15,742 nucleotides of DNA, taken from Bacillota bacterium (GTDB taxonomy: Bacteria; Bacillota; Clostridia; Oscillospirales; Ethanoligenentaceae). Position numbers and translations under genes: made by a program. Under the pieces are notes generated by a model, which saw only the letters and a list, made by a program, of their open reading frames with translations, was not told where the DNA came from and did not search any database. Every line of letters starts with the position of its first letter. Within the stretch, counting starts at the first letter, position 1. The DNA lies in the NCBI GenBank assembly GCA_023391535.1, contig JAEWAU010000029.1:1-15742 (forward strand), in the 5' to 3' direction. This document shows positions 1-7,300 of the stretch, in pieces.

Positions 1-872
1 CGCGCGGGTCGGGCGTCCGATGGGGGGGCTTTGGCCGCCGCCTCCATATATTTGCCGAGCAGAATGAGCGTGATGATCACGGCCGAGGCGTCAAAATACA
101 GCCCTGCTCCGGCAGGGCCGAAAAATATGGTATACAGGCTGAAGAAATAGGAGGCCGAAGTGCCCAGCGCGACGAGGACATCCATGTTCGCGCTGCCCGA
201 GCGCAGCGCGAAAAACGCGTTGCGGTAAAACCGCCAGCCGATGATGAACTGCACGGGCGTGGCCAGCGCAAGCTGGAAATACGGGTTGTGCAGCAGCGGG
301 ACGCGGATTCCCGCCATGGAAAAAATCATGGCCAGCACCAGCGGCGCGCTGAGAACCGCCGAGGCGATCAGCAGAGACTTCTGCCGGCGCAGCGCACGGC
401 TGCGCGTCTCCTGTTCCTGCCCGCGCGAGATCTTTTCCGCCTCCCGCGCGCCGTAGCCCAGCGATTCCACGGCGCCGATCAGGTCGGAAACCCGCACGGA
501 AGAGGGGTCGAACGCCACGGAGGCTTTTTCCGTGCTCAGGTTGACGTTTGCCTGCCGCACCCCGGGCATGCGGCTGAGCTTTTTTTCGATGCGGGCCGAG
601 CACGCGGCGCAGGACATGCCCGAAATATCCAGCGTGACGTTCCCGGCCTCCGGCGCTGCCTCGGGAACCACCCCGTAGCCGAGGCGTTTCACCGTTTCCG
701 CAAGCGCGCCGCGGCCGGTTGCGCCGTCGTCGTAAACGACGGTGGCCCGTTCCAGCGCGAAATTGACGTTCGCCGAACGAACGCCGTCGACCTTCTGCAG
801 GCCCTTTTCGATGCGCGCGGCGCACGCGGCGCAGGACATGCCCGTTATATTCAGGGAATCTTTGCGTTCCAT
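1..872 (-). CDS. copA: Copper-exporting P1B-type ATPase, N-terminal part (runs off window)
   Basis: Heavy-metal P-type ATPase that would pump Cu(I) out of the cytoplasm using ATP. About 290 residues are visible. There are two tandem heavy-metal-associated domains, each with a GMSCAAC metal site (Cys14/Cys17 and Cys88/Cys91), then the first membrane helices starting near residue 166. The family hallmark MDVLVALGTSASY (about 230-242) and a GKYMEA segment (about 273-278) follow. The CPC metal-transport motif, the DKTGT phosphorylation site and the ATP domain lie outside the window. The ATG at 872 is chosen because AAGGAAG sits 7 bases upstream. The last visible residues (KAPPSDARPAR) fit the usual K-G-R-T-S-E-A-I-K-K-L poorly and lie over a G7 run, so an edge error is possible. 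A copper substrate is inferred from the double CxxC domains and the operator; family assignment is very secure. Confidence 0.95.
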   Translation of the reverse strand, partial: MERKDSLNITGMSCAACAARIEKGLQKVDGVRSANVNFALERATVVYDDGATGRGALAETVKRLGYGVVPEAAPEAGNVTLDISGMSCAACSARIEKKLSRMPGVRQANVNLSTEKASVAFDPSSVRVSDLIGAVESLGYGAREAEKISRGQEQETRSRALRRQKSLLIASAVLSAPLVLAMIFSMAGIRVPLLHNPYFQLALATPVQFIIGWRFYRNAFFALRSGSANMDVLVALGTSASYFFSLYTIFFGPAGAGLYFDASAVIITLILLGKYMEAAAKAPPSDARPA

Positions 873-890
873 CCGATCACTTCCTTGAGA

Positions 891-916
891 ATACCCTACC
901 CTATAGGGGGAGGGCC
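891..916 (-). promoter_or_regulatory. Probable CsoR-type copper operator
   Basis: An imperfect GC-rich palindrome, with C-tracts (TACCCTACCC) and G-tracts (GGGGGAGGG) around a central TATA, occupies the first transcribed bases downstream of the -10. CsoR repressors are known to bind pseudopalindromes of this TACCC...GGGTA type in front of copZA/copA genes and to release them when Cu(I) binds. It lacks the TACAnnTGTA core of CopY boxes. No csoR gene is in the window, so the regulator is inferred. Confidence 0.6.
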
Positions 917-923
917 TATGCTG

Positions 924-952
924 ATTATAGCATCCGGTTCCGGCGCCGTCAA
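924..952 (-). promoter_or_regulatory. Promoter of the copper ATPase gene
   Basis: On the minus strand TTGACG (947-952) and TATAAT (924-929) are separated by exactly 17 bases, a near-perfect sigma-A promoter. The expected start of transcription is near 917, giving a leader of about 45 bases before the ATG at 872. Confidence 0.85.
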
Positions 953-998
953 GCGAAACCGATGTTTTTTGTCCGCGCTTGGGGCTTTGCAAAAACGG

Positions 999-1025
999 CC
1001 GGCCCGCCGCTCCGGCTCGGGCCGG
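999..1025. other. GC-rich hairpin in the copper ATPase upstream region
   Basis: CCGGCCCG (999-1006) and CGGGCCGG (1018-1025) form a perfect 8-bp stem with an 11-base loop. Read on the minus strand it is followed after three bases by TTTTT (991-995), so it could end minus-strand transcripts before they reach the copper ATPase promoter. No minus-strand gene between here and 1270 would need it. A second perfect 7-bp hairpin, TCCGCTT/AAGCGGA, lies at 1106-1122. Apart from these I see no gene from 953 to 1148. Confidence 0.4.
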
Positions 1026-1148
1026 AAAAAGCTGTATTTTTCTTCGAACGGGGAATGCTGTTGATAGGATGCCCGGCTTTTGCGTTTTGCGCCGGAAATG
1101 TGTTTTCCGCTTTTTAAGCGGAGAGTTTTCAGGGGAGGCGGATGGGCG

Positions 1149-1247
1149 ATGGCCCTTCGGATTTTCAGCTATGTAGTCACCGCGGTTTGCGCGGGGAGCT
1201 TCGGGGCTTTTTTTATGGCTCTGGCGGCGGGAGGAGGCCGGAAGTGA
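1149..1247 (+). CDS. Candidate 32-aa single-pass membrane microprotein
   Basis: A short open frame encodes 32 residues: a hydrophobic helix (about residues 4-27, starting MALRIFSYVVTAV) followed by a glycine-rich, positively charged tail ending GGGRK. The layout, one membrane helix plus a short polar tail, resembles the tiny membrane proteins labelled DUF3789 in clostridia; this is from memory and not aligned. AGGGGAGG lies 10 bases before the ATG, slightly far but usable. An out-of-frame ATG at 1142 is closer to that site and opens a longer, non-protein-like frame. No clear promoter or terminator was found. The function is unknown. Confidence 0.35.
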   Translation: MALRIFSYVVTAVCAGSFGAFFMALAAGGGRK

Positions 1248-1269
1248 TGACACGCGCGGAATTTTGGGC

Positions 1270-1302
1270 AAAAAAATACCCGCAACTGCCCTCCAGTTAC
1301 GG
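1270..1302 (-). terminator. Intrinsic terminator of the 57-aa small ORF
   Basis: On the minus strand CCGTAACT (1302-1295) pairs with AGTTGCGG (1287-1280), giving 8 bp with one G-T wobble around a 7-base loop. After two more bases (TA) a run of seven T follows (1276-1270). It begins 10 bases after the stop codon of the small ORF at 1313-1486. The plus strand has no T-run, so the structure is directional. Confidence 0.75.
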
Positions 1303-1312
1303 ACATTCTCAA

Positions 1313-1486
1313 TCAGGCGATGCGCTCTGCGCCGGATTCCGCAGTTTCCGCCGCGCGCCGGCATTTTCGCAGGCCCTGATAGTCCGGATTGCCGTTGTAG
1401 CGGCGGATCAGCTCCGAGGCGGCGCGGTCGAGACGCTTTCCGTCGAGCTTTTCGGATAGCCGGACCAGATTGTAGATCACTCCCAA
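1313..1486 (-). CDS. Small hypothetical protein, 57 aa
   Basis: I do not recognise the family. The frame starts with TTG at 1486, preceded at 7 bases by a strong GGGAGG; an in-frame GTG at 1480 is an alternative. The product is a charged, apparently helical cytoplasmic protein (GVIYNLVRLSEKLDGKRLD, then RAASELIRRYNGNPDYQGLR) with one cysteine and no membrane segment or signal peptide. Evidence that it is a real gene: a good ribosome site, codons with G/C at most third positions as in the neighbouring genes, and a directional intrinsic terminator right after the stop. It lies about 280 bases from the divergent drug exporter promoter. A promoter candidate lies at 1675-1703 with a structured leader between. 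A role cannot be assigned. Confidence 0.55.
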   Translation of the reverse strand: MGVIYNLVRLSEKLDGKRLDRAASELIRRYNGNPDYQGLRKCRRAAETAESGAERIA

Positions 1487-1586
1487 GGCGTTTCCTCCCT
1501 TCTTTTTTGCGGCAAACCCGGTGCAAAGGGCCTTGCGCGTCGGCCGACTGCGCCGGGCCGATACGAAAATCCGATGCGAAAGGGGG

Positions 1587-1654
1587 AAAAATCCGCGTTT
1601 GAAGCTTTCCTCTGTGGGTCTGATGCGGATTTCGCTCCTTCCGGATAACGGAGG
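1587..1654 (-). promoter_or_regulatory. Structured leader or small RNA upstream of the 57-aa ORF
   Basis: Read on the minus strand there are two hairpins. The first pairs CCTCCG (1654-1649) with CGG-A-AGG (1643-1637), with one bulge and a 5-base loop. The second pairs AAATCCGC (1632-1625) with GCGGATTT (1596-1589) over a 28-base loop and runs into a stretch of five T (1591-1587). The second resembles a terminator or attenuator about 100 bases before the small ORF. It matches no riboswitch class I can recognise. It could alternatively be a short noncoding RNA ending near 1587. Confidence 0.35.
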
Positions 1655-1674
1655 TTCGTATTGCCTTCGTTTTC

Positions 1675-1703
1675 AGGATACACCTTTCCTTGTAAGAAAT
1701 CAA
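1675..1703 (-). promoter_or_regulatory. Possible promoter of the small-ORF transcript
   Basis: On the minus strand TTGATT (1698-1703) and TATCCT (1675-1680) are 17 bases apart in a locally AT-rich stretch. This would start transcription near 1668, just ahead of the two leader hairpins and about 180 bases before the small ORF. The -10 is a weak match. Confidence 0.35.
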
Positions 1704-1764
1704 CAAAGGTTTTGTAAATAAACTGTATCGGCTGCCGAAGCGGCGCGCCGTTCGGAACGCCTAT

Positions 1765-1793
1765 TTGCAGGAATGCCGGGAACGGAGTACAAT
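1765..1793 (+). promoter_or_regulatory. Promoter of the drug exporter
   Basis: TTGCAG (1765-1770) and TACAAT (1788-1793) are 17 bases apart. The -10 runs into a tandem AATAG-AATAG-AATAA stretch (1791-1805) that covers the expected start site near 1800. The leader is about 100 bases long. No terminator or riboswitch is evident in it. Confidence 0.6.
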
Positions 1794-1898
1794 AGAATAG
1801 AATAAAGCAGGCAGCCAAACCGCAGAAAAACCGCCGCAGGCCCTTGGCGGTAGCCGGCAAAGCGGCTGCGCATATAAAAAGGCGCCGGAGGGCAGAAC

Positions 1899-3320
1899 AT
1901 GCAGCAGGCAGGGGAAAACATGCATCCGCAGCGCCGCTTCGTACGGGCGGTTACTGTTCTTTCGCTTTCCACGCTGGTCGCCGCCATCGATACCAATATC
2001 GTCAATATCGGCCTGCCCACCATTTCGCGGACGCTGCACGCGGGCTTTTCCGGTGTTCAATGGGTGATGCTCAGCTACCTGCTGGCCGTTACGGCGCTCA
2101 TCGTCGGCATCGGGCATCTCGGGGATCTTTTCGGGAAAAAGGGCATCTTTCTCACTGGTCTGGCTCTGTTTTCGCTGGCGTCGGCGCTGTGCGGTTTTTC
2201 GAATTCCATCGGGATGCTCATCGCCATGCGGGCGCTGCAGGGAATCGGAGGAGCCATCCTCATGGCGCTTTCGTTCGCGCTGGTAGGCGACCTGGTGCCC
2301 GGGGAGAAGATTCTGGGCACCATGGGCATTCTCACCGCCATGCTGCCCATCGGCTTCGCGCTGGGGCCTACGGTAGGCGGGCTTCTGCTCGCCGCGGGGA
2401 ACTGGCGCCTGTTGTTCTTCTTCAACGTGCCGCTGGGGGCGCTTGCGCTGGTGCTGGCGCTCCGGTTCCCGGAGGTTCCGCCCGCGGCCGAGCACAGGCG
2501 GATGGATTGGGCCGGGATGGCCCTGCTCGTCCTTCTGCTCGCGGGCTATGTTCTGGGCGTTACACAGGCGGAGAACACGGGTTTTTCCGCGGGTACGGCG
2601 CTTTTGTTCGTCTCCGCCGTTATTTTGCTGGCCGTCTTTCTTTGGTGGGAGCGGAAGGCGGAGGTCCCGCTTGTGGATCTTTCCATGTTCCGCAGCACCA
2701 CGTTTTGCGCGAGCCTTGCGGTGAGCGTGCTGGTTTACACCGCCATCACGGGGCATTGGCTGATCGTGCCGTTCTATCTGCAGCAGGGCATGGGATATTC
2801 CACATCCGTCTGCGGGCTGATGATGACGGTGGGCCCCGTGGGCTGCGCGCTGTTCACGCCGGTTTCCAGCGCGCTGGCGCGGCGGTTCGGCAGCTTCCGC
2901 GTGATGAAGCTGGGCGTGCTCGCGTTCACGGCGGGGGCGTTCTGGATGTCCACGCTGAGCCGGAGCACCACGGTGCCGGGCTTTCTCGCCGCATTGTTCT
3001 TCTTTAACGGGAGCCTGGCTTTTTTCCAGACGCCCAACAACGCCGAAGTCATTTCGGCCGCGCCGCCGGAAAAACGCGGCGTGGCTTCGGGGCTGCTGAA
3101 CCTTTCCCGCACCGTGGGGCAAACCACGGGGACGGCGGTGATCGGTGCCGTTTTCTATTGTTTTACCGGAACCAAAGCGATGGCGAAGGCTACTCCGGCG
3201 CACATCGTCACAGGCATCCATTCCGCTTATCTGATTGCGGGCTTTTTGGCCGTGGCGGCGTTCCTGATCGGCCTGAAAGGGCTCGCCGCGCCCCGGAAAA
3301 AAGAGAGAGCCTCCGCCTGA
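1899..3320 (+). CDS. MFS multidrug exporter, DHA2 (EmrB/QacA) family
   Basis: Proton-driven drug/H+ antiporter of the cytoplasmic membrane, 473 residues, the usual length for 14-helix DHA2 transporters. The visible family marks are: motif D1 in helix 1 (DTNIVNIGLP, residues 31-40, with membrane Asp31); motif A between helices 2 and 3 (GHLGDLFGKKG, 72-82); the antiporter motif C (LGPTVGG, 155-161); and NWRLLFFFNVPLG at 168-180. A QTPNNAEVI segment before helix 13 is also typical. GGAGGG lies 6 bases before ATG 1899; the in-frame ATG at 1920 also has GGGG upstream and may be used. The zinc-ribbon gene follows 62 bases downstream with no terminator between, so co-transcription is likely. The substrate cannot be told. 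No regulator is adjacent. Confidence 0.93.
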   Translation: MQQAGENMHPQRRFVRAVTVLSLSTLVAAIDTNIVNIGLPTISRTLHAGFSGVQWVMLSYLLAVTALIVGIGHLGDLFGKKGIFLTGLALFSLASALCGFSNSIGMLIAMRALQGIGGAILMALSFALVGDLVPGEKILGTMGILTAMLPIGFALGPTVGGLLLAAGNWRLLFFFNVPLGALALVLALRFPEVPPAAEHRRMDWAGMALLVLLLAGYVLGVTQAENTGFSAGTALLFVSAVILLAVFLWWERKAEVPLVDLSMFRSTTFCASLAVSVLVYTAITGHWLIVPFYLQQGMGYSTSVCGLMMTVGPVGCALFTPVSSALARRFGSFRVMKLGVLAFTAGAFWMSTLSRSTTVPGFLAALFFFNGSLAFFQTPNNAEVISAAPPEKRGVASGLLNLSRTVGQTTGTAVIGAVFYCFTGTKAMAKATPAHIVTGIHSAYLIAGFLAVAAFLIGLKGLAAPRKKERASA

Positions 3321-3382
3321 GCTTCCGCTTTCAGCAGCGGCCGCGGCGGGGATGGCATAAAGGGAAGAAAAGAGGGGCACAC

Positions 3383-4309
3383 ATGTTTTGCAGAAATTGC
3401 GGCAAGGAGATCCCCGAAAACTCGTATTTTTGCAGGTATTGCGGAAAAGCCCAGCCCAGACCCGACGCCGCGGTGGCCGCCCCCGCGGCGGACACCACCG
3501 CGGCGGGCGCCACCGCCGCAGCCGCCGCCGCAGCGGAGTTCAAGAGAGCGGATTCCGCCGCGCCCGAACGCGGCGGCGAGCCTTTCCGAAGAGACGAAAC
3601 GGGCACGTTCCGCCCCGCCGCTCCGGCGGCTGAGGCCTCTCCCCGGCGCCGGAGCGGCCGGCGCATCGGCATTGTGCTCGGCCTTTGCGCCGCGGCGGCC
3701 GTGGTGGCCTTTGCGGCATTCCTGATGCTCGAAATGTTCCCCCAGGCCGGGCGCGGCGGCCAGGGCACCGGCGCGGCGGTTTCCGCCGGCGCTTCCTCTG
3801 CGGGAGGTTCGGCATCCGGCGCGGCGGCTTCTTCGGGCGACGCCTCCGCGCAGTCCGGCTCTGCGTCCGCTGCGCTTTCCGGTTCCTCCGCCGTAGCCTA
3901 CCGTTCGTATGTCAACGGGCGTTTCGGATTTTCCGTTGATTATCCCTCCGACCTTCAGGCTGGCGAGCAGCCCGCCAACGGCGACGGCCTCGTTTTTACC
4001 TCCGCGGACGGCAGCGTGCAGCTTCGGGCCAGCGGGAGCAACAACGTGCTGCCGGTAACGCCCGCCGCCTATCTGCAGCGCCTGCTGAGCAAGCACCCCT
4101 CGGCTACCTATCACATGGTGAAGGACGAGCGGTGCGTGATTTCGTGGGAGGAGGACGGCCACATCTTTTACGAAAAGGCGGTTGTGGGCACCGGCTCCAT
4201 CAACGATTTCCAGTTCGCCTATCCGGCGTCCCAAAAACAGGAGTACGATCCCATCGTAACCCATATTGCGGATAGCTTCCGTACGCCGGGCGTTGCTCAG
4301 GCGCACTGA
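3383..4309 (+). CDS. Zinc-ribbon membrane protein with extracellular PsbP-like domain
   Basis: A 308-residue protein in four parts. It starts with a cytoplasmic zinc ribbon (Cys3, Cys6, Cys17, Cys20; FCRNCGKEIP and FCRYCG). An Ala/Pro-rich linker (21-90) follows, then one membrane helix (about 95-118, after RRRSGRR). After an Ala/Ser/Gly low-complexity spacer (119-170), a globular domain opens with VNGRFGFSVDYPSD (about 177-190). That opening resembles the PsbP/DUF1795-like fold of secreted Bacillota proteins. By the positive-inside rule the zinc ribbon is cytoplasmic and the C-terminal domain outside. ATG 3383 has AGGGG five bases upstream and starts exactly at the zinc ribbon; the open frame continues upstream to 3158 without a better start. 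Such proteins are common and largely uncharacterised, so sensing or wall-associated roles are guesses. It is probably co-transcribed with the exporter. Confidence 0.85.
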   Translation: MFCRNCGKEIPENSYFCRYCGKAQPRPDAAVAAPAADTTAAGATAAAAAAAEFKRADSAAPERGGEPFRRDETGTFRPAAPAAEASPRRRSGRRIGIVLGLCAAAAVVAFAAFLMLEMFPQAGRGGQGTGAAVSAGASSAGGSASGAAASSGDASAQSGSASAALSGSSAVAYRSYVNGRFGFSVDYPSDLQAGEQPANGDGLVFTSADGSVQLRASGSNNVLPVTPAAYLQRLLSKHPSATYHMVKDERCVISWEEDGHIFYEKAVVGTGSINDFQFAYPASQKQEYDPIVTHIADSFRTPGVAQAH

Positions 4310-4310
4310 A

Positions 4311-4363
4311 CCGGGCAGCAAAAAGCGGGGCGGCATTATGCCTCCCCGCTTTTTGCTGCCCGG
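4311..4363. terminator. Bidirectional intrinsic terminator
   Basis: A perfect 20-bp inverted repeat (4311-4330 with 4344-4363) around a 13-base loop. The stem core GCGGGG/CCCCGC is flanked by A5 on one side and T5 on the other, so it works in either direction. It begins two bases after the plus-strand stop at 4309 and lies 18 bases beyond the minus-strand stop at 4381, so it ends both converging operons. Confidence 0.9.
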
Positions 4364-4380
4364 CGGTTGGTTTTGCGGCG

Positions 4381-7300
4381 TCATTCCACCGATTTGAGGG
4401 ACGCCACCATATCGATTCTGCGCACCTTGCGGCTCAAAAAGAGGCTGACGCACACGGAGCAGCCCACGGTGACGGCCGTGGCCAGCAGGAAATCCGAAAG
4501 CGTGAGCCGGGGTGTGAGATCAAGGCTGGCGGTGGAAACCGCGCCCACGTAGCGCGCCAAAAACCACAGCCCCACCGGGATGCCGGCGAGCCACCCCGCG
4601 AACGTGGTGACCAGGCTTTCGCGCAGAGCCAGCGAGCGGATCTCCTTCTGGTAAAAGCCCAGGACTTTCAGCGTGGCGTATTCGCGCGTCCGTTCCGTAA
4701 AGCTCAGGATGCCGAGATTATAGAGGATGACGACGCCGAGCAGGATGGCCGCCAGTTTGAGCAGCAGAAAGATGAACCCGAACGAGCGGATATTCTGTAC
4801 CGCGCTGCGGTACTGGCCCGACGCGGAGGCGGTTTCCTGCACGGCGGAAAGCCCGCTGAGCCTGGAAGCGGCGTCCGGATTGCCCGAAAGCAGAGCGGTG
4901 GGCGAAAACGTGCGCCCGAGCTTTTCCCACGCGGCGCGCGAGGCGAACACGCCCTGCGGCGTGGGCGTAACGGCGATTCCGGCCACCGCGGCCCGGAGAT
5001 ATGCGCCGCCGGAGGGGCGCAGCGTGATGACGCCGCCTTTTTTGAGGTGCAGCACCCGCGCCGTGCGCTGCGTGACGATCACGCCGCTTGCCGGCAGCGC
5101 GAGCGGTTTGCCGGAAGCGTCGAACATCCGCACGAAGCCGCCGCTGTCCGCCACCGTCAGCAGCCCCGTTTCCGAAGCGGGCGCGTCCTTATATTCCACC
5201 GGCTGCTCCTCCACCCACTGGGCGGAGCCGGCGGTTTTGGCCAGCGCGTCGCGGTCCCGCTGCGTGGTGCCGGAGGCGAGCACCGCCTTCACCGCGTAGG
5301 TATACTGTTTGGTATACACGAAGCCGGGGAAGCCGTCGTCGGTGTACTGCATCCCGAAGCTCGCGATGAGCAGCATCATGCAGCCCAGAACGCCCACCGT
5401 TCCCATTACGGAGCGCACCTTGCTGCGCGCGATGTCGCGCAGCGTCCATTTCCAGCCGAAAGCCAGCCGGTTCCAAAGGCCGGGCGCCTTTTCCAGCAGC
5501 ATCTGGCGCCCGGCTTTGGGGGCGGGGCCGCGCATACTGTCGGCCGGCATGCCGGAAAGCCCCCTGCGGCAGGCGAACAGCGTGGCCAGCGTGCAGCACA
5601 GCGCCACAGCGGCCAGCATGGCGAAGGAGGCCCATGTGAGGCGCACGGGCCATGCCGGCAAGGTGTAGAGGGTGTTCGCCTGGGCGCGCAGCAGCGCGGG
5701 TGAAATGGTGAACGGCGCCGCAATAAGCCCCAGCGCGCCGCCCAAAAGCCCAACCGTGAGGCCGTAGCCCGCGTAGTGCAGGCGGATCTGGCCGTTGCGG
5801 AACCCGAGGGCCTTGAACGTGCCGATCTGGGTCTGCTGGGTATCGATGAGCCGGGCCATGGTCGTCTGCATGGTGAGCAGCGCGAGCAGGATGAAGATGG
5901 CCGAGAACAGCAGGGACATCCTCTGGATCTGGCCGGTTTTCTGCACCGCCGCCGCCACGGCGCGGAAGGTGGTACGGTCGGCGAAACCGAGATAGCGGCT
6001 GCCGAGAATTTCCTGCGCCCGGTTTTCAAGGGCGAGGGAATCGGTGCCGCTCGCGGTTTTCAGGCGCACCATGTTGTAATCGAGCGGCTCGCTTTTGAGC
6101 GCGGAAAGCGGAAATCCGCCGACGCTCCGGCTCAAAAGGCTGTCCGGCAGCTGTTTGAGCAGCGAAACCGCGCGGGCGGAAATGGCGGTACGTTCCTCCG
6201 CGCTTTGGGAGGCGACGTTCGGAAGCTGCGCGAGTTGCCGCAGCGCGGCGAGCTGGGCCTGCGAAACGCCCAGCTTCCTGCACAGCGCCTGCGTGGCCGC
6301 GCCCTGCGCCGCGCCTTCGGCCCGCCGCTTCGCGGCGGCGAGCCGGTTGTTCAGGCTTTCCCGCATCGCCGCGAATTTCTGTTCCACGCCCTGCTGCGCT
6401 TTCTGTTCCGCCTGCGCTTTTGCCCGGGCAAGCTGCGCGGAAAGCGCGGGCCGCTGTGCGGCGAGCTGCGCGCGCACCTGCGCGCTCGCTTTCGCCTCCG
6501 CTTCGGTTTTCGCCTGTGCGAGCGCTTCGGCATAGCCGGGCAGCGCGGCGATCTCCGCGCCCGCGGGCGCTTTGGCGCGAAACGCCGCCTGCACGGCCTG
6601 CAGGGCGGCGGAATCCGCCTTTTTTTGGGCGGCGCTTTCGGCTGCCTGCTCCCGCGCCGCCGCGGCTTGTGTAAATACCTGCTCGGCGGCTGTGTCCGCG
6701 AAGGCCGTGGCCGTTTGAAGCGCCGCGCTTTTCTGCGCGCTTACCTGCGCGCCGAAGAGCTGTTCGGCCTTTGCGTCCGCCTCGCTGCGCGCGGCGGCAT
6801 AGGCGGAATCGATTTTGCTTTCAAGCTGCGGAAGATATTCCTTTTGCAGGCTGCGCGCAACGGTTTCGTCGAAGATTTCCCCGGCCGTCCCCGTGCCGAT
6901 GAGCGCGAAGCCGTACTGCCTGTGGTTGGGCATGGAGTCCGTGGCGGAGCCGGTATAGTAGATGTATTCGGGGCTCATCACAAGCCCGCGGATGGCGAGC
7001 GTTTTGCGCACGCCGCCCACCGTGAGCGTGATGCTCCCGCCGGGCTTCAAGCCGTTCGCCGAAGCAAACGCGCTGTCGAGCCAGATGCCGGAGCCCTGGG
7101 GGGAATAGGGCGCTCCCGAAACGGTTTGCGGCGTGGAAAGGCGGTTTTCCGGGCTTGCGGAAAGCTGGAGCTGCGGCTGCCTGCTCCCGCTCCCCGGAAG
7201 CGCGGCGTCGGCGGAAAACAGCGCCGCGGGAGAGGCATCCGTTACGCCGCCGATGCGTTCGAGCTTTTGCAGGTCCGCCTGCGTGACGCCGCCGCCGTAC

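Noticed and set aside
91..825. 244-codon minus-strand frame at the window start
   Set aside because: Shifted frame over the copper ATPase, which has the GMSCAAC motifs and a proper start in another frame.
1142..1459. 105-codon plus-strand frame overlapping the small ORFs
   Set aside because: Overlaps the 57-aa gene in antisense and its terminator; composition shows no domain. The 32-aa frame starting at 1149 is more protein-like.
1640..1690. ACGA-containing loops suggestive of a guanidine-II (mini-ykkC) riboswitch
   Set aside because: The ACGA tetramers are not at the tips of two short hairpins, and no transporter of that class follows on the same strand.
1477..1860. 127-codon minus-strand frame with a hydrophobic N-terminus
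   Set aside because: Starts at TTG with no ribosome site, spans the exporter promoter and the leader hairpins, and has non-protein-like composition after residue 80.
1761..3380. 539-codon minus-strand open frame
   Set aside because: Antisense to the well-supported drug exporter; Arg/Gln/His-rich low-complexity product without recognisable domains.
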